Part shown: positions 52,003 through 60,270 of the stretch, one piece after another
Layout: every line of letters starts with the position of its first letter
How positions within the stretch are numbered: the first letter of the stretch is position 1
Assembly (NCBI GenBank): GCA_937880095.1
Contig: CALFLK010000013.1
Coordinates: 62,001 to 126,000, forward strand
Reading direction: 5' to 3'
DNA from: an uncultured Faecalibacterium sp.
GTDB taxonomy: Bacteria; Bacillota; Clostridia; Oscillospirales; Ruminococcaceae
DNA length: 64,000 nucleotides
Position numbers and translations under genes: made by a program
Notes under the pieces: model-generated
Told to the model about the DNA's origin: nothing
Seen by the model: only the letters and a program-made list of their open reading frames with translations
Database searches by the model: none

Positions 52003-52299
52003 ATGGCATACACACCGAAACTGACCTATAAGGGCAAGCCGCTGGTTCGCTGCGGCAATGAAATTTATTATGGCAACATGACGGATCCTTATATCCTGTA
52101 TCTCCAGGAAATGACGACCAAGACGGAAAACGGTCAGGAAATCGCGGATAAGATACACCTGATTCTGCTTTCTACTGATACGAAAAAGCCGCTGGCTGAG
52201 CGTATCATGCGCCAGACCAATAAGGTTGGTCTGTTCAATGCACTGGACATCGGCGGCATCTGGCTGGAAAAAGCCATTGCAGGTGCTGCAAACGCATAA
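52003..52299 (+). CDS. Conserved-looking 98-aa protein of unknown function
   Basis: A 98-aa soluble protein (MAYTPKLTYKGKPLVRCGNE). Its central part is IADKIHLILLSTDTKKPLAE and it ends LEKAIAGAANA. It has a good promoter, AAGGAGGCATTGATAT before the ATG and a strong terminator, so expression is likely. No known domain, signal peptide or helix-turn-helix is visible. Codon use matches neighbours, so it is probably native. I do not recognise a family. Confidence 0.7.
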   Translation: MAYTPKLTYKGKPLVRCGNEIYYGNMTDPYILYLQEMTTKTENGQEIADKIHLILLSTDTKKPLAERIMRQTNKVGLFNALDIGGIWLEKAIAGAANA

Positions 52300-52307
52300 G
52301 GAACAAC

Positions 52308-52345
52308 AAAAAAAGCCGTGAGCAATGCTCACGGCTTTTCTTTTT
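52308..52345. terminator. Intrinsic terminator after the 98-aa protein
   Basis: AAAAGCCGTGAGCA pairs with TGCTCACGGCTTTT; it is bidirectional toward the CD1247-type gene. Confidence 0.85.
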
Positions 52346-52352
52346 ATCAGGA

Positions 52353-52766
52353 TTACTCCTTGTCAGCGTCCTCGTCGACGATCTCGACCTGGATGGGCTC
52401 ATGGCACTGGCCACAGTATACCTGCTGATTGAACAGAGTGTCCTCGTCAACAACAACAGTAGCGCCGCACTTGGGGCAGGTCAGCTCATACTCGATTTCA
52501 GCATCTTCGTAATCGCCGTCTTCCTCATCGTCGTCATCATCGTCATATTCGAAGTCGTCGTCATCGTCGTCGCTGTACAGATCTTCTTCGATCTCGTCCA
52601 GCTCTTCGCAGACAGCTTCCATCTCGCCATCCAGACCTTCGACAGACTCAGCCAGATCACCCAGCATATCGATAACAGCCTTCAGTACCTTGTCCTGGCT
52701 GGAATCCGCCAGACCCAGACCATCGGCCAGACCCTTCAGGTATGCAGCTTTTTCAGTCAGATTCAT
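52353..52766 (-). CDS. CD1247-type N-terminal domain protein with acidic linker and zinc ribbon
   Basis: A 137-aa protein. The N-terminal helical part (MNLTEKAAYLKGLADGLGLA to about residue 60, rich in LDGEMEAVCEELDEIEEDL) matches the CD1247 N-terminal family of clostridia, function unknown. A long Asp/Glu run (about residues 62-90) links to a zinc ribbon CPKCGATVV...YCGQCHEPIQ. The start at 52766 follows AAGGAGCGTAACT. It is downstream of efp on the same strand, across a terminator-like hairpin. Confidence 0.8.
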   Translation of the reverse strand: MNLTEKAAYLKGLADGLGLADSSQDKVLKAVIDMLGDLAESVEGLDGEMEAVCEELDEIEEDLYSDDDDDDFEYDDDDDDEEDGDYEDAEIEYELTCPKCGATVVVDEDTLFNQQVYCGQCHEPIQVEIVDEDADKE

Positions 52767-52810
52767 AGTTACGCTCCTTCCGGCAATGCCGGCATCTGAA
52801 TAATACAATT

Positions 52811-52843
52811 AAAAAAGACCGGACCGCGGGTATGCCGCAGTCC
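52811..52843 (-). terminator. Terminator of efp
   Basis: On the minus strand GGACTGCGG pairs with CCGCGGTCC (one mismatch), followed by GGTCTTTTTT. Confidence 0.65.
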
Positions 52844-52863
52844 AGCCTTGCGGCAGGATGAAA

Positions 52864-53421
52864 TTAGACGCGCTCCATATACTCGCCGGTGCGGGTATCG
52901 ATGCGGATCTTGTCGCCCTCGTTGATGAACAGAGGTACGCGCAGCTCAGCGCCAGTCTCCAGAGTAGCGGGCTTCAGGGTGTTGGTAGCAGTGTTGCCCT
53001 TGAAGCCAGGCTCAGTAGCGGTGACTTCCAGCTCAACGAAGGTGGGGATCTCAACGCCGAAGACCTTGCCCTTGTAGGACATGATCTTGCACAGGTCGCC
53101 TTCCTTGCAGAACTTGAAGTTGTCGCCGACGTCGCTCTTGTTGACGGGCTCCTGCTCGTAGGTCTCGTTATCCATGAAGTAGTACAGATCGCCGTCCTCG
53201 TAGCTGTAGCTCATCTCACGACGGTCGATGGTTGCACGGGGGAACTTTGCAGTGGGGTTGTAGCTGGTTTCGACCACAGAACCGGTGATCACGTTCTTGG
53301 TCTTGGTACGGACGAAAGCTGCGCCCTTACCAGGCTTAACATGCTGGAACTCAACGACCTGAAGAACCTGGCCGTCCTGCTCAAAAGTTACACCGTTACG
53401 AAATTCGCCTGCAGAAATCAT
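52864..53421 (-). CDS. efp: Translation elongation factor P
   Basis: Relieves ribosome stalling at polyproline. The 185-aa protein starts MISAGEFRNGVTFEQDGQVL, and its tRNA-mimicking domain I has the tip HVKPGKGAAFVRTK, with the Lys that is modified in some bacteria. The C-terminal signature is ATNTLKPATLETGAELRVPL. The start at 53421 follows GGAGG; a longer frame begins 13 codons upstream without support. The promoter lies at 53482-53510. High use of CAG, CTG and AAG codons suggests strong expression. Confidence 0.97.
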   Translation of the reverse strand: MISAGEFRNGVTFEQDGQVLQVVEFQHVKPGKGAAFVRTKTKNVITGSVVETSYNPTAKFPRATIDRREMSYSYEDGDLYYFMDNETYEQEPVNKSDVGDNFKFCKEGDLCKIMSYKGKVFGVEIPTFVELEVTATEPGFKGNTATNTLKPATLETGAELRVPLFINEGDKIRIDTRTGEYMERV

Positions 53422-53481
53422 TCGGAATTCCTCCAATAAAGTTTGTATTTCAATATTCAATGCCTATGCATATCTGTTTTT

Positions 53482-53510
53482 ATTTTACCCGAAATAGTGG
53501 CATATTGCAA
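53482..53510 (-). promoter_or_regulatory. Sigma-A promoter for efp
   Basis: On the minus strand TTGCAA, 17-bp spacer, TAAAAT. Confidence 0.6.
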
Positions 53511-53550
53511 GGGTAGAAGCAAAAAAACACGCACAATAACCTAAAATTTG

Positions 53551-54411
53551 TCATTCCAGTGCTGCTTTATAACAATCTTGCATCCACTGTGCGTCCTCTG
53601 CCTGGGTACCTGCACTTTCGCAAATCACCACAGGGGACAGTTTTCGCTCCGCAAACAGCTCCATTAGCGGGGCAGGTTCCGGACCAAACTGGGTTTCGGC
53701 AAAGGTCCAGTGACGCTTTTCGCCGCCGTTTGTAAATTCAATGCGGGAAAAATGCACATGGAAATTTTTCGCACGATCATCGCCCAGCGCTTCGCCCATA
53801 CGGTCCAGAATATCCGCATAGTCCTGCTTGGTCTGGATGCCGCCCAGCGTACGGGCATTCAGATGACCAAAATCAATACAGGGCGTGATACGCTGATCCA
53901 CGCTGCACAGCGCAAGTACTTCGTCCAGTGTTCCCAGCTGACCGATCTTGCCCATGGTTTCGGGACAGAGCGTCAAATCGCCAAACCCCGCTGCGTCGCA
54001 GGCTTCTACGGTACGGCGCATGGTATCCAGTGCTTTTTCCAGTGCGGCTTCTCGGCTTTGCTTGCCGCAGCTGCCGGAATGGAAAATCACACGCTTTCCG
54101 CCCAGCGCTTTCACCAAAGCGCAGCTTTGCAGGATATAGTCGATGCTGTTCAGCCGCTTGTCCTCTTCCATGCTGGACATGCTGATATAATACGGGGCGT
54201 GCACGCTGAACAAAATATCCTTAGGCTGCGCCAATCGTGCCATTTTTTCAGCTTTATCCAAGCCCAGTCGCACACCGCGACCGCACTGGTATTCGAAGGC
54301 ATTTAACCCCATACGAGCCGTGTATTCGGGCACATCCATGCTGGTTTTGTAACCCATCACAGAAAAGCTGTCGCTTGTACCGGCAGTGCCGAATCGAATG
54401 GTTTCGCTCAC
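53551..54411 (-). CDS. Endonuclease IV-like TIM-barrel protein
   Basis: A 286-aa protein of the AP endonuclease family 2 fold. Likely zinc ligands appear in order: FSVHAPYYI, VIFHSGSC, LCPETMGK, CIDFGHLNA, HVHFSRIE and ICESAG. It probably cuts DNA at abasic sites, but xylose-isomerase-like sugar enzymes share this fold. I chose the GTG at 54411: GGGAGG precedes it and GTGA overlaps the yqeG stop. The longer ATG frame would overlap yqeG by 40 bp. Confidence 0.85.
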   Translation of the reverse strand: MSETIRFGTAGTSDSFSVMGYKTSMDVPEYTARMGLNAFEYQCGRGVRLGLDKAEKMARLAQPKDILFSVHAPYYISMSSMEEDKRLNSIDYILQSCALVKALGGKRVIFHSGSCGKQSREAALEKALDTMRRTVEACDAAGFGDLTLCPETMGKIGQLGTLDEVLALCSVDQRITPCIDFGHLNARTLGGIQTKQDYADILDRMGEALGDDRAKNFHVHFSRIEFTNGGEKRHWTFAETQFGPEPAPLMELFAERKLSPVVICESAGTQAEDAQWMQDCYKAALE

Positions 54412-54911
54412 AGGGTTTTGCCTCCCTTCTGGTAATATTTCATCCAAAAGTGTTTCTCCAGCTTTCGCTTGAACTGCACATACTTGTTCAGGTCTGCACC
54501 GCGCGGAATCACAACCAGCGCAGGCACACCATACAAAGCTGCAACCAGACGGTCGGTAAACAACTGGTCACCCACCATTGCCATTTCGTTACGGCGCACA
54601 CCTACACGACGGCGTGCAATCGACATACCAATGGGCAACGGCTTTGCCGAACGGGAAACCCACTGCAAGCCCAGCGACTCAGCAAAAGGCTTCACGCGCG
54701 GTTTTGCGCCGTTGGAAAGAATCGTCAGGGAGACCCCTGCTTCCCGCATGGTGTCCATCCACTGGGTCACCTCCGGCGGAACCGTCAGGCTGCGGTCATC
54801 CGCGATGGTATTATCCACGTCCAGAACCAGCGCACGGATTCCCTTCTGCGCCAAAAATTCCGGGGTAATATGGGTAACATCTTGAAAAACATATTCGGGT
54901 GTAATCAGCAT
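54408..54911 (-). CDS. yqeG: YqeG family HAD-IIIA phosphatase
   Basis: A 167-aa HAD phosphatase. Motif I is LVLDVDNTIADD, motif II LTILSNGAKPRV, and the later MAMVGDQLFTDRLVAA gives motif IV. It belongs to the YqeG family (relatives dephosphorylate phosphatidylglycerophosphate in plants and perhaps here). The start at 54911 follows AAAAGGAGGATTGC. Its stop overlaps the start of the endonuclease IV-like gene by 4 bp, indicating coupling. Confidence 0.92.
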   Translation of the reverse strand: MLITPEYVFQDVTHITPEFLAQKGIRALVLDVDNTIADDRSLTVPPEVTQWMDTMREAGVSLTILSNGAKPRVKPFAESLGLQWVSRSAKPLPIGMSIARRRVGVRRNEMAMVGDQLFTDRLVAALYGVPALVVIPRGADLNKYVQFKRKLEKHFWMKYYQKGGKTL

Positions 54912-54959
54912 AGCAATCCTCCTTTTCAGGATTTTGTAAGCAGTATACTGTATTTTGTG

Positions 54960-55001
54960 ATAAAAGAAAAGTGGGAGGACCCAAACGGATCCTCCCACGC
55001 T
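54960..55001 (-). terminator. Terminator of rpsU
   Basis: On the minus strand GTGGGAGGATCC pairs with GGGTCCTCCCAC (one mismatch in the inner part), followed by TTTTCTTTT. Confidence 0.75.
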
Positions 55002-55047
55002 GGCTACGCTTTTTGCAAAGCCTTTGCAGACGCTATGTCAGTACAAA

Positions 55048-55224
55048 TTACTTGTACTTGCGCTTGCGGGCTGCTTCAGACTTCTTCTTGCGCTTGACAG
55101 AAGGCTTCTCGTAAGCTTCACGCTTACGGACCTCCGCCAGCACGCCGCTGCGAGCAGTGCTGCGCTTAAAGCGACGCAGTGCGCTTTCCAGCGATTCGCC
55201 CTCTTTAACACGAATTTCCGACAT
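55048..55224 (-). CDS. rpsU: 30S ribosomal protein S21
   Basis: A 58-aa basic protein, MSEIRVKEGESLESALRRFK followed by RSTARSGVLAEVRKREAYEK and a Lys/Arg tail ending in RKYK. This is the S21 family, which helps early mRNA binding on the small subunit. It has a perfect promoter upstream and a GGGAGGGAATAAA ribosome site. It is short but unmistakable. Confidence 0.96.
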   Translation of the reverse strand: MSEIRVKEGESLESALRRFKRSTARSGVLAEVRKREAYEKPSVKRKKKSEAARKRKYK

Positions 55225-55280
55225 TTTATTCCCTCCCTTGAGGCAGGAATTTCGTTGTTACATGGTAATCAACGATAAAT

Positions 55281-55309
55281 ATTATACCGTGTCATCGCGG
55301 TTCTGTCAA
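55281..55309 (-). promoter_or_regulatory. Sigma-A promoter for rpsU (consensus)
   Basis: On the minus strand perfect TTGACA, 17-bp spacer, perfect TATAAT. Confidence 0.8.
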
Positions 55310-55372
55310 CACCTTTCCACGAAATGTTCACGGAATATTTCTATTTTTTGTCGGCAGATTTTGCTTTTTTCT

Positions 55373-57922
55373 TTAGCCCTTGACCGCGATATTCACCAGA
55401 CGGCCCTTGACATAGATTTCCTTGGCAATGGTCTTACCTTCGATTGCAGCAGCAACTTCCGGCTCAGCCTTTGCAGCAGCGATTGCGTCAGCAGCTGCGA
55501 TGTCTGCATCCACAGACAGACGTGCCTTCACCTTGCCGTTGACTTGCACAGCAATTTCCACGGTAGCTTCCTTGCACTTAGCCTCTTCGTAAACAGGCCA
55601 GGGTGCAAATGCCAGCTGCTCGTCGTGGCTGTGACCCAGCTGTTCCCACATTTCCTCGGTCAGGTGCGGGACAAACGGGTTCAGCAGCTTCAGCAGGGTT
55701 TCCAACTCAGCCTTGGTGACTCCACCCAGATCATACAGCTTGTTGACCAGAGTCATCAGCTGTGCGATTGCAGTGTTCATCTTCAGAGCTTCGATGTCCT
55801 CATCCACCTTGCGGATGGTCTGGTGCATCAGGGTTTCTACCTCACGGCGATAGCCCTCACCTGCAACGATCTTATCGCCCAGATTCCATACACGGTCCAG
55901 GAAGCGTTTGCAGCCTGCGATTGCAGAAGTCTGCCAAGGTGCTGCCTGCTCAAAGTCACCCATGAACATCTCGTACAGACGCATGGTATCCGCACCGTAC
56001 TTCTCAACGATTTCGTCCGGGTTGACAACGTTGCCCAAGCTCTTGGACATCTTAACAACCGGATGGGTAGACATTTCGCCGTACTTTTCCTTCAGCCATG
56101 CCTTTGCGCCTTCTTCGCTGCCATGCTCAGCAATCAGCTTCTGCTGCTCTTCAGCAGACAGATTGACAAAACTATGGGGATTCAGACCCAGAATCATGCC
56201 GTGGCTGGTACGCTTTGCATAAGGCTCTTTGTAAGGTACTGCATCAATATCATACAGGAACTTGTGCCAGAAACGGCTGTACAGCAGGTGCAGCGTGGTA
56301 TGCTCCATACCGCCGTTGTACCAGTCTACAGGACCCCAGTACTTGACAGCTTCTTCGCTGACCAGTTCCTTATCGTTGTGCGGGTCCATGTAGCGCAGGA
56401 AGTACCAGGAAGAACCAGCCCACTGAGGCATGGTATCAGTTTCACGCTTTGCTGCGCCACCACAGCAGGGACAGGTGGTATTGACCCATTCGGTGTGGCG
56501 AGCCAGCGGGCTTTCGCCGCCCTCACCGGGTTCAAAGTCCTCGATTTCCGGCAGCTTCAGCGGCAGCTGATCTTCCGGAATGGGCTGCCAGCCGCACTTC
56601 TCACAGTAAACCATGGGAATCGGCTCGCCCCAGTAACGCTGACGGCTGAACACCCAGTCACGCAGCTTGAAGTTGGTCTTGCTGCAGCCCAGCTTGTTCT
56701 CTTCCAGCCATGCGATCATCTTAGCCTGTGCATCCTTAACGGACAGACCGGTCAGGAAACCAGAGTTAACCATGGTGCCGGTAGCAACGTCAGTAAATGC
56801 TGCCTTGTCCAGATCAGCAGGCTCGTTGCCCTGCACGACTTCGATGATGGGCAGATCGAACTTCTTAGCGAACTCCCAGTCACGGGTATCGTGTGCAGGC
56901 ACAGCCATGATTGCGCCGGTGCCGTAGGTAGACAGAACGTAGTCAGAAATGAAAATGGGAATCTGCTTGCCGGTTGCCGGGTTGACAGCCTCAACGCCAT
57001 CCAGACGAACGCCGGTCTTATCCTTGTTCATCTCGGTACGCTCGAAGTCAGACTTGCGGGCAGCAGCTGCCTGATAAGCCTTGATTTCTTCTGCGTTTGC
57101 CAGCTTGCCTTCTTCCAGCCAGTTCTTGACCAGTGCGTGCTCCGGGCTCAGAACCATATAGGTTGCGCCGAACAGCGTATCGCAGCGGGTGGTATAAACG
57201 GTGATGGTCTCACCGGTGGTTGCAGTGAAGTTGACCTCAGCGCCGTAGCTGCGGCCGATCCAGTTCTTCTGCTGAGCAGAAACGCGGTCGATGAAATTCA
57301 CCTCGTCCAGATCGTCGATCAGGCGGTCTGCGTACTCGGTGATCTTCAGCATCCACTGGCTCTTGGTCTTGTGAACAACAGGGCTGCCGCAACGCTCGCA
57401 CACGCCGTTGACAACTTCTTCGTTTGCCAGAACGACCTTGCAGCCGGTGCAGTAGTTGACGTTCATTTCTTTCTTGTAAGCCAGACCCTTCTTGAACATC
57501 TGAATGAAGATCCACTGGGTCCACTTGTAGTAGTCGGGATCGGTGGTGTTCACCTCACGGTCCCAGTCAAAGGACAAGCCCAGGCTCTGCAGCTGAGACT
57601 TGAATCGTGCCACATTGTTTGCGGTAACGATTTCCGGGTGAATGTGGTTCTTCATTGCGAAGTTCTCGGTGGGCAGACCGAAAGCGTCCCAGCCCATGGG
57701 GTACAGAACATTGTAGCCCTGCAGGCGGCGCTTACGAGCAATCACATCCAGCGCAGTGTAGCTGCGGGGATGACCTACATGCAGACCAGCTGCAGAAGGA
57801 TACGGGAACTCTACCAGTGCATAGAACTTGGGTTTGGAATGGTCGATTTCTGCATGGAAGGTTTTTTCCTTATCCCAGACAGACTGCCATTTTGCCTCAA
57901 CGGCGCGGTAATCATACTTCAT
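55373..57922 (-). CDS. leuS: Leucyl-tRNA synthetase
   Basis: Class I synthetase of 849 aa charging tRNA-Leu. HVGH at residues 48-51 is the HIGH motif; KMSKS lies near residue 624. The editing CP1 domain is in the middle (TTGETITVYTTRCDTLFGAT). Zinc-type knuckles are CTGCKVVL...CERCGSP and CEKCGW...CPCCGG. I used the ATG at 57922 (MKYDYRAVEAKWQSVW); a GTG four codons upstream is possible. It follows rsfS by 48 bp in the same direction. Confidence 0.97.
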   Translation of the reverse strand: MKYDYRAVEAKWQSVWDKEKTFHAEIDHSKPKFYALVEFPYPSAAGLHVGHPRSYTALDVIARKRRLQGYNVLYPMGWDAFGLPTENFAMKNHIHPEIVTANNVARFKSQLQSLGLSFDWDREVNTTDPDYYKWTQWIFIQMFKKGLAYKKEMNVNYCTGCKVVLANEEVVNGVCERCGSPVVHKTKSQWMLKITEYADRLIDDLDEVNFIDRVSAQQKNWIGRSYGAEVNFTATTGETITVYTTRCDTLFGATYMVLSPEHALVKNWLEEGKLANAEEIKAYQAAAARKSDFERTEMNKDKTGVRLDGVEAVNPATGKQIPIFISDYVLSTYGTGAIMAVPAHDTRDWEFAKKFDLPIIEVVQGNEPADLDKAAFTDVATGTMVNSGFLTGLSVKDAQAKMIAWLEENKLGCSKTNFKLRDWVFSRQRYWGEPIPMVYCEKCGWQPIPEDQLPLKLPEIEDFEPGEGGESPLARHTEWVNTTCPCCGGAAKRETDTMPQWAGSSWYFLRYMDPHNDKELVSEEAVKYWGPVDWYNGGMEHTTLHLLYSRFWHKFLYDIDAVPYKEPYAKRTSHGMILGLNPHSFVNLSAEEQQKLIAEHGSEEGAKAWLKEKYGEMSTHPVVKMSKSLGNVVNPDEIVEKYGADTMRLYEMFMGDFEQAAPWQTSAIAGCKRFLDRVWNLGDKIVAGEGYRREVETLMHQTIRKVDEDIEALKMNTAIAQLMTLVNKLYDLGGVTKAELETLLKLLNPFVPHLTEEMWEQLGHSHDEQLAFAPWPVYEEAKCKEATVEIAVQVNGKVKARLSVDADIAAADAIAAAKAEPEVAAAIEGKTIAKEIYVKGRLVNIAVKG

Positions 57923-57970
57923 CTTTCTTCTCACTCCAACATTCGAATATGTCTTTGAACCGGGTCTGGG

Positions 57971-58348
57971 TTAGTCCTCACCGGTGATCAAATCCGACAG
58001 GTCAACGGGTTCGCCGTCTGCCCACAGGTGCTCCAGATCGTAGAAATCACGGGTACCCGGAACGAATACATGCACGATCACGTTGCCGTAATCCAGCAGC
58101 ACCCAGTTCTTGGAATCATAGCCTTCGCTGGAAAGCGGCGAAATCTCATAATTCTTCTGCATCTGGAACTCAACTTCATCTGCCAAAGATGCAGCGTGGG
58201 TGGTAGACGTACCGGATGCGATTACAAAGTAATCGGTCAGAACCGTAACATCCTCTACCTTCAGGACCTTTACATCCTGTGCCTTGTTATCGTCCAGTAC
58301 CTTTGCGATGGCAACCGCCATCTCACGGGAATCCAGATTCTTTTCCAT
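57971..58348 (-). CDS. rsfS: Ribosome silencing factor RsfS (YbeB/Iojap)
   Basis: A 125-aa factor that binds uL14 on the 50S subunit and blocks subunit joining under stress or starvation. Family sequences are DVKVLKVEDVTVLTDYFVIA, SGTSTTHAASLADEVE and NWVLLDYGNVIVHVFVPGTRDFYDLEHLW. It is the first gene after a strong terminator, leading into leuS, in the classical gene order. Confidence 0.96.
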   Translation of the reverse strand: MEKNLDSREMAVAIAKVLDDNKAQDVKVLKVEDVTVLTDYFVIASGTSTTHAASLADEVEFQMQKNYEISPLSSEGYDSKNWVLLDYGNVIVHVFVPGTRDFYDLEHLWADGEPVDLSDLITGED

Positions 58349-58363
58349 ACTTTCTCCTTTGAT

Positions 58364-58402
58364 AAAAAGCAGTAAACAGGCTGCCTTGGCAGCCTGTACT
58401 GC
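58364..58402 (-). terminator. Hairpin terminator between rsfS and the LCP gene
   Basis: Almost symmetric GCAGTACAGGCTGCC and GGCAGCCTGT-ACTGC with a 2-nt loop; on the minus strand it ends in CTTTTTAT. It splits the LCP-side transcript from rsfS-leuS. Confidence 0.7.
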
Positions 58403-58413
58403 GGGTGTCTGAT

Positions 58414-59679
58414 TTACTGTCCGGAGCCAGCTTCGTTTGCCTGATTATCCAGCTGACCCATAAACTGCACATTTGCCGGGGTAGGCGTATTATTGTGCGG
58501 GTGAGAATCCAGGAAGTTCAGCTGATCTGCCGGAACTTCACCCGTGTAGGTGCGGTAGTACTGATTCAGCAGGTCTGCGATTTCCTGACGAGCCGGAACC
58601 AGAACGGAGTGACCCTTAAAGTTCTTTTCCGGGTTGGGTGCATAGAGATCACCGCTGCATACGGGGGTCTGTGCAACCATGATATCTGCCGAATCAATGG
58701 ACAGGAAGCTGTATGCCAGCGATACCAGATCCTTTGCCGGGATGTTGGTTGTCACATAGTTCTGTACAACAGGCATCAGTTTGATGATATCGCCCAGAGT
58801 TGCAGTACGCACGCGATTGAACAGTGCTGCGTAGAAATAACGCTGGGTGTTCAGACGACCCAGGTCACCATTTGCATACGCATGACGCTGACGCACCAGA
58901 TATTCCACAGTAGCGCCGTCCAAATGGCGGTAGCCTTGCTGCAGCAAACTACCCTTGCCGTCCTTGATATCCTGCGGCACATAAACGTCCAGACCGCCAA
59001 AATGGTCCACCATCTTGACCAGTGCTTCCATATCAATAGTTGCGTAGTAGTCTACCGGCAGCTTGTAGTTGTTTGCCACTACATCCGCCAGTGCAGCGAT
59101 ACCTTCCTCATTGGAAAGTGCAATCGAGTTGATCTGTCCGTTGGATGCCTTATAGGTCTTGCCTGTGGTATCGTCACAGGTCACCTTGAAGCCTACCAAG
59201 GTATTACGGGGGATCTGCAGCATATTCATTTTGCCGTTTTTCAGGTCGTAGTTGACATACATGATCATATCGGTCATGCCGTCATTGGACTGCTTGTCGC
59301 CGTACGTTCGACCTTCTTCATAGTCGATACCGCAGACCAGAATATTAACCACATCGCCCTTATATTCGGGTGCGGTCTGAATCTGTTCTTCCAGTATGTG
59401 GGCATCTTCATCCGGTGCAATCGAGTTCAAAACATGATTTACATAACCCAGTACTGCACCGACACCAACACCCAGAATACAAACCACAACCAGCAGCGGC
59501 ATCCACCAGCGCATCTTTTTCTTCTTTTTCTTTTTGCGCTTCTGACCGTTGCCTGCAGTGCCGCTGTTGCGGCGAACCGGCTGCTGCGGCGCAGAGTGAT
59601 TGTCGTTGCGGTTAATCTTGCGGGCATTTCCACCGTTTGTTGTACTGTGGTTCGTACGAATATGACGCTGTTCGCTCAT
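58414..59679 (-). CDS. LytR-CpsA-Psr (LCP) family glycopolymer transferase
   Basis: A 421-aa membrane protein. A long cytosolic N-terminus rich in Asn and Arg, with a run of lysines at about residues 50-56 (KRKKKKKKK), is followed by one membrane helix (MPLLVVVCILGVGVGAVLGY). The extracellular LCP domain has VNILVCGIDYEE, MTDMIMYVNYDLKNGKMNML and QIPRNTLVGF. Such enzymes attach teichoic-acid-like or capsular polymers to peptidoglycan. It follows yqeK by 3 bp. Confidence 0.94.
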   Translation of the reverse strand: MSEQRHIRTNHSTTNGGNARKINRNDNHSAPQQPVRRNSGTAGNGQKRKKKKKKKMRWWMPLLVVVCILGVGVGAVLGYVNHVLNSIAPDEDAHILEEQIQTAPEYKGDVVNILVCGIDYEEGRTYGDKQSNDGMTDMIMYVNYDLKNGKMNMLQIPRNTLVGFKVTCDDTTGKTYKASNGQINSIALSNEEGIAALADVVANNYKLPVDYYATIDMEALVKMVDHFGGLDVYVPQDIKDGKGSLLQQGYRHLDGATVEYLVRQRHAYANGDLGRLNTQRYFYAALFNRVRTATLGDIIKLMPVVQNYVTTNIPAKDLVSLAYSFLSIDSADIMVAQTPVCSGDLYAPNPEKNFKGHSVLVPARQEIADLLNQYYRTYTGEVPADQLNFLDSHPHNNTPTPANVQFMGQLDNQANEAGSGQ

Positions 59680-59682
59680 TTG

Positions 59683-60270
59683 TCATTTTCCCTTCTGCAC
59701 GTTTTTCAAATCCTCGTATGCTGCAACAGACATTGGGTCAACCGGTTTTCCGCCCTCTTTTACAAAGGAGATGGTCTGCTCCAAAGCCTGCAGCATCGCC
59801 GCATCCAGATCTTTTTTTGCCAATGCACGCAGCTGGTCCACACCCGGCCAACTACGCTCTGCACTGGTCATATCTGCCAAAAACAAAATTTTATCCAGTT
59901 TTGTCATGTGGGGACGTCCCGTTGTGTGACATTCCACTGCATCCAAAACTTCCGGATCTTGTACGCCCCACTGGGTGCGTGCAAGAATCTCTGCGCAAAT
60001 GCCATGCCATACCGGCTCGGGCCGCTGCGCAGGATTATTTTTGATTATAGCATTATCCTGCAATATCTGCAACAACTGTGCTTTGGGCATTTCTTTTGCT
60101 GTATCGTGCAGCCAGGCCGCCAAAGCGGCTTTTTCCGTGTCTGCGCCATGGATTTCAGCCAGCTCAACCGCCAAATTTTTCACATTTTCCGTGTGCTGAT
60201 AACGCTTTTCGCTCAGGCGGCTTTTCGCCAGTTCCTGTGCCTGCGCTACTGTCAGTCCTGTTTCTGACAT
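59683..60270 (-). CDS. yqeK: YqeK family HD phosphohydrolase
   Basis: A 195-aa HD-domain enzyme. The family hydrolyses bis(5'-nucleosyl) tetraphosphate (Ap4A). Metal ligands appear in YQHTENVKNLAVELA, AWLHDTAKEM and VWHGICAEILART, with HTTGRPHM later. It overlaps nadD by 19 bp, in the usual nadD-yqeK order. Ap4A regulation of stress is the likely role. Confidence 0.94.
   Translation of the reverse strand: MSETGLTVAQAQELAKSRLSEKRYQHTENVKNLAVELAEIHGADTEKAALAAWLHDTAKEMPKAQLLQILQDNAIIKNNPAQRPEPVWHGICAEILARTQWGVQDPEVLDAVECHTTGRPHMTKLDKILFLADMTSAERSWPGVDQLRALAKKDLDAAMLQALEQTISFVKEGGKPVDPMSVAAYEDLKNVQKGK

Noticed and set aside
52501..52580. Tandem repeat of GTC/ATC triplets (possible repeat element)
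   Set aside because: It encodes the Asp/Glu linker of the CD1247-type protein; low-complexity coding, not a DNA repeat family.
55157..57958. A 933-codon open frame on the plus strand opposite leuS
   Set aside because: It is the antisense shadow of leuS. The sense gene avoids TTA, CTA and TCA codons, so stops are rare on the other strand. The translated product has no domain and no ribosome site.
58405..60267. A 620-codon plus-strand frame opposite the LCP and yqeK genes
   Set aside because: It spans two real genes on the other strand and their boundary; not plausible as a gene.
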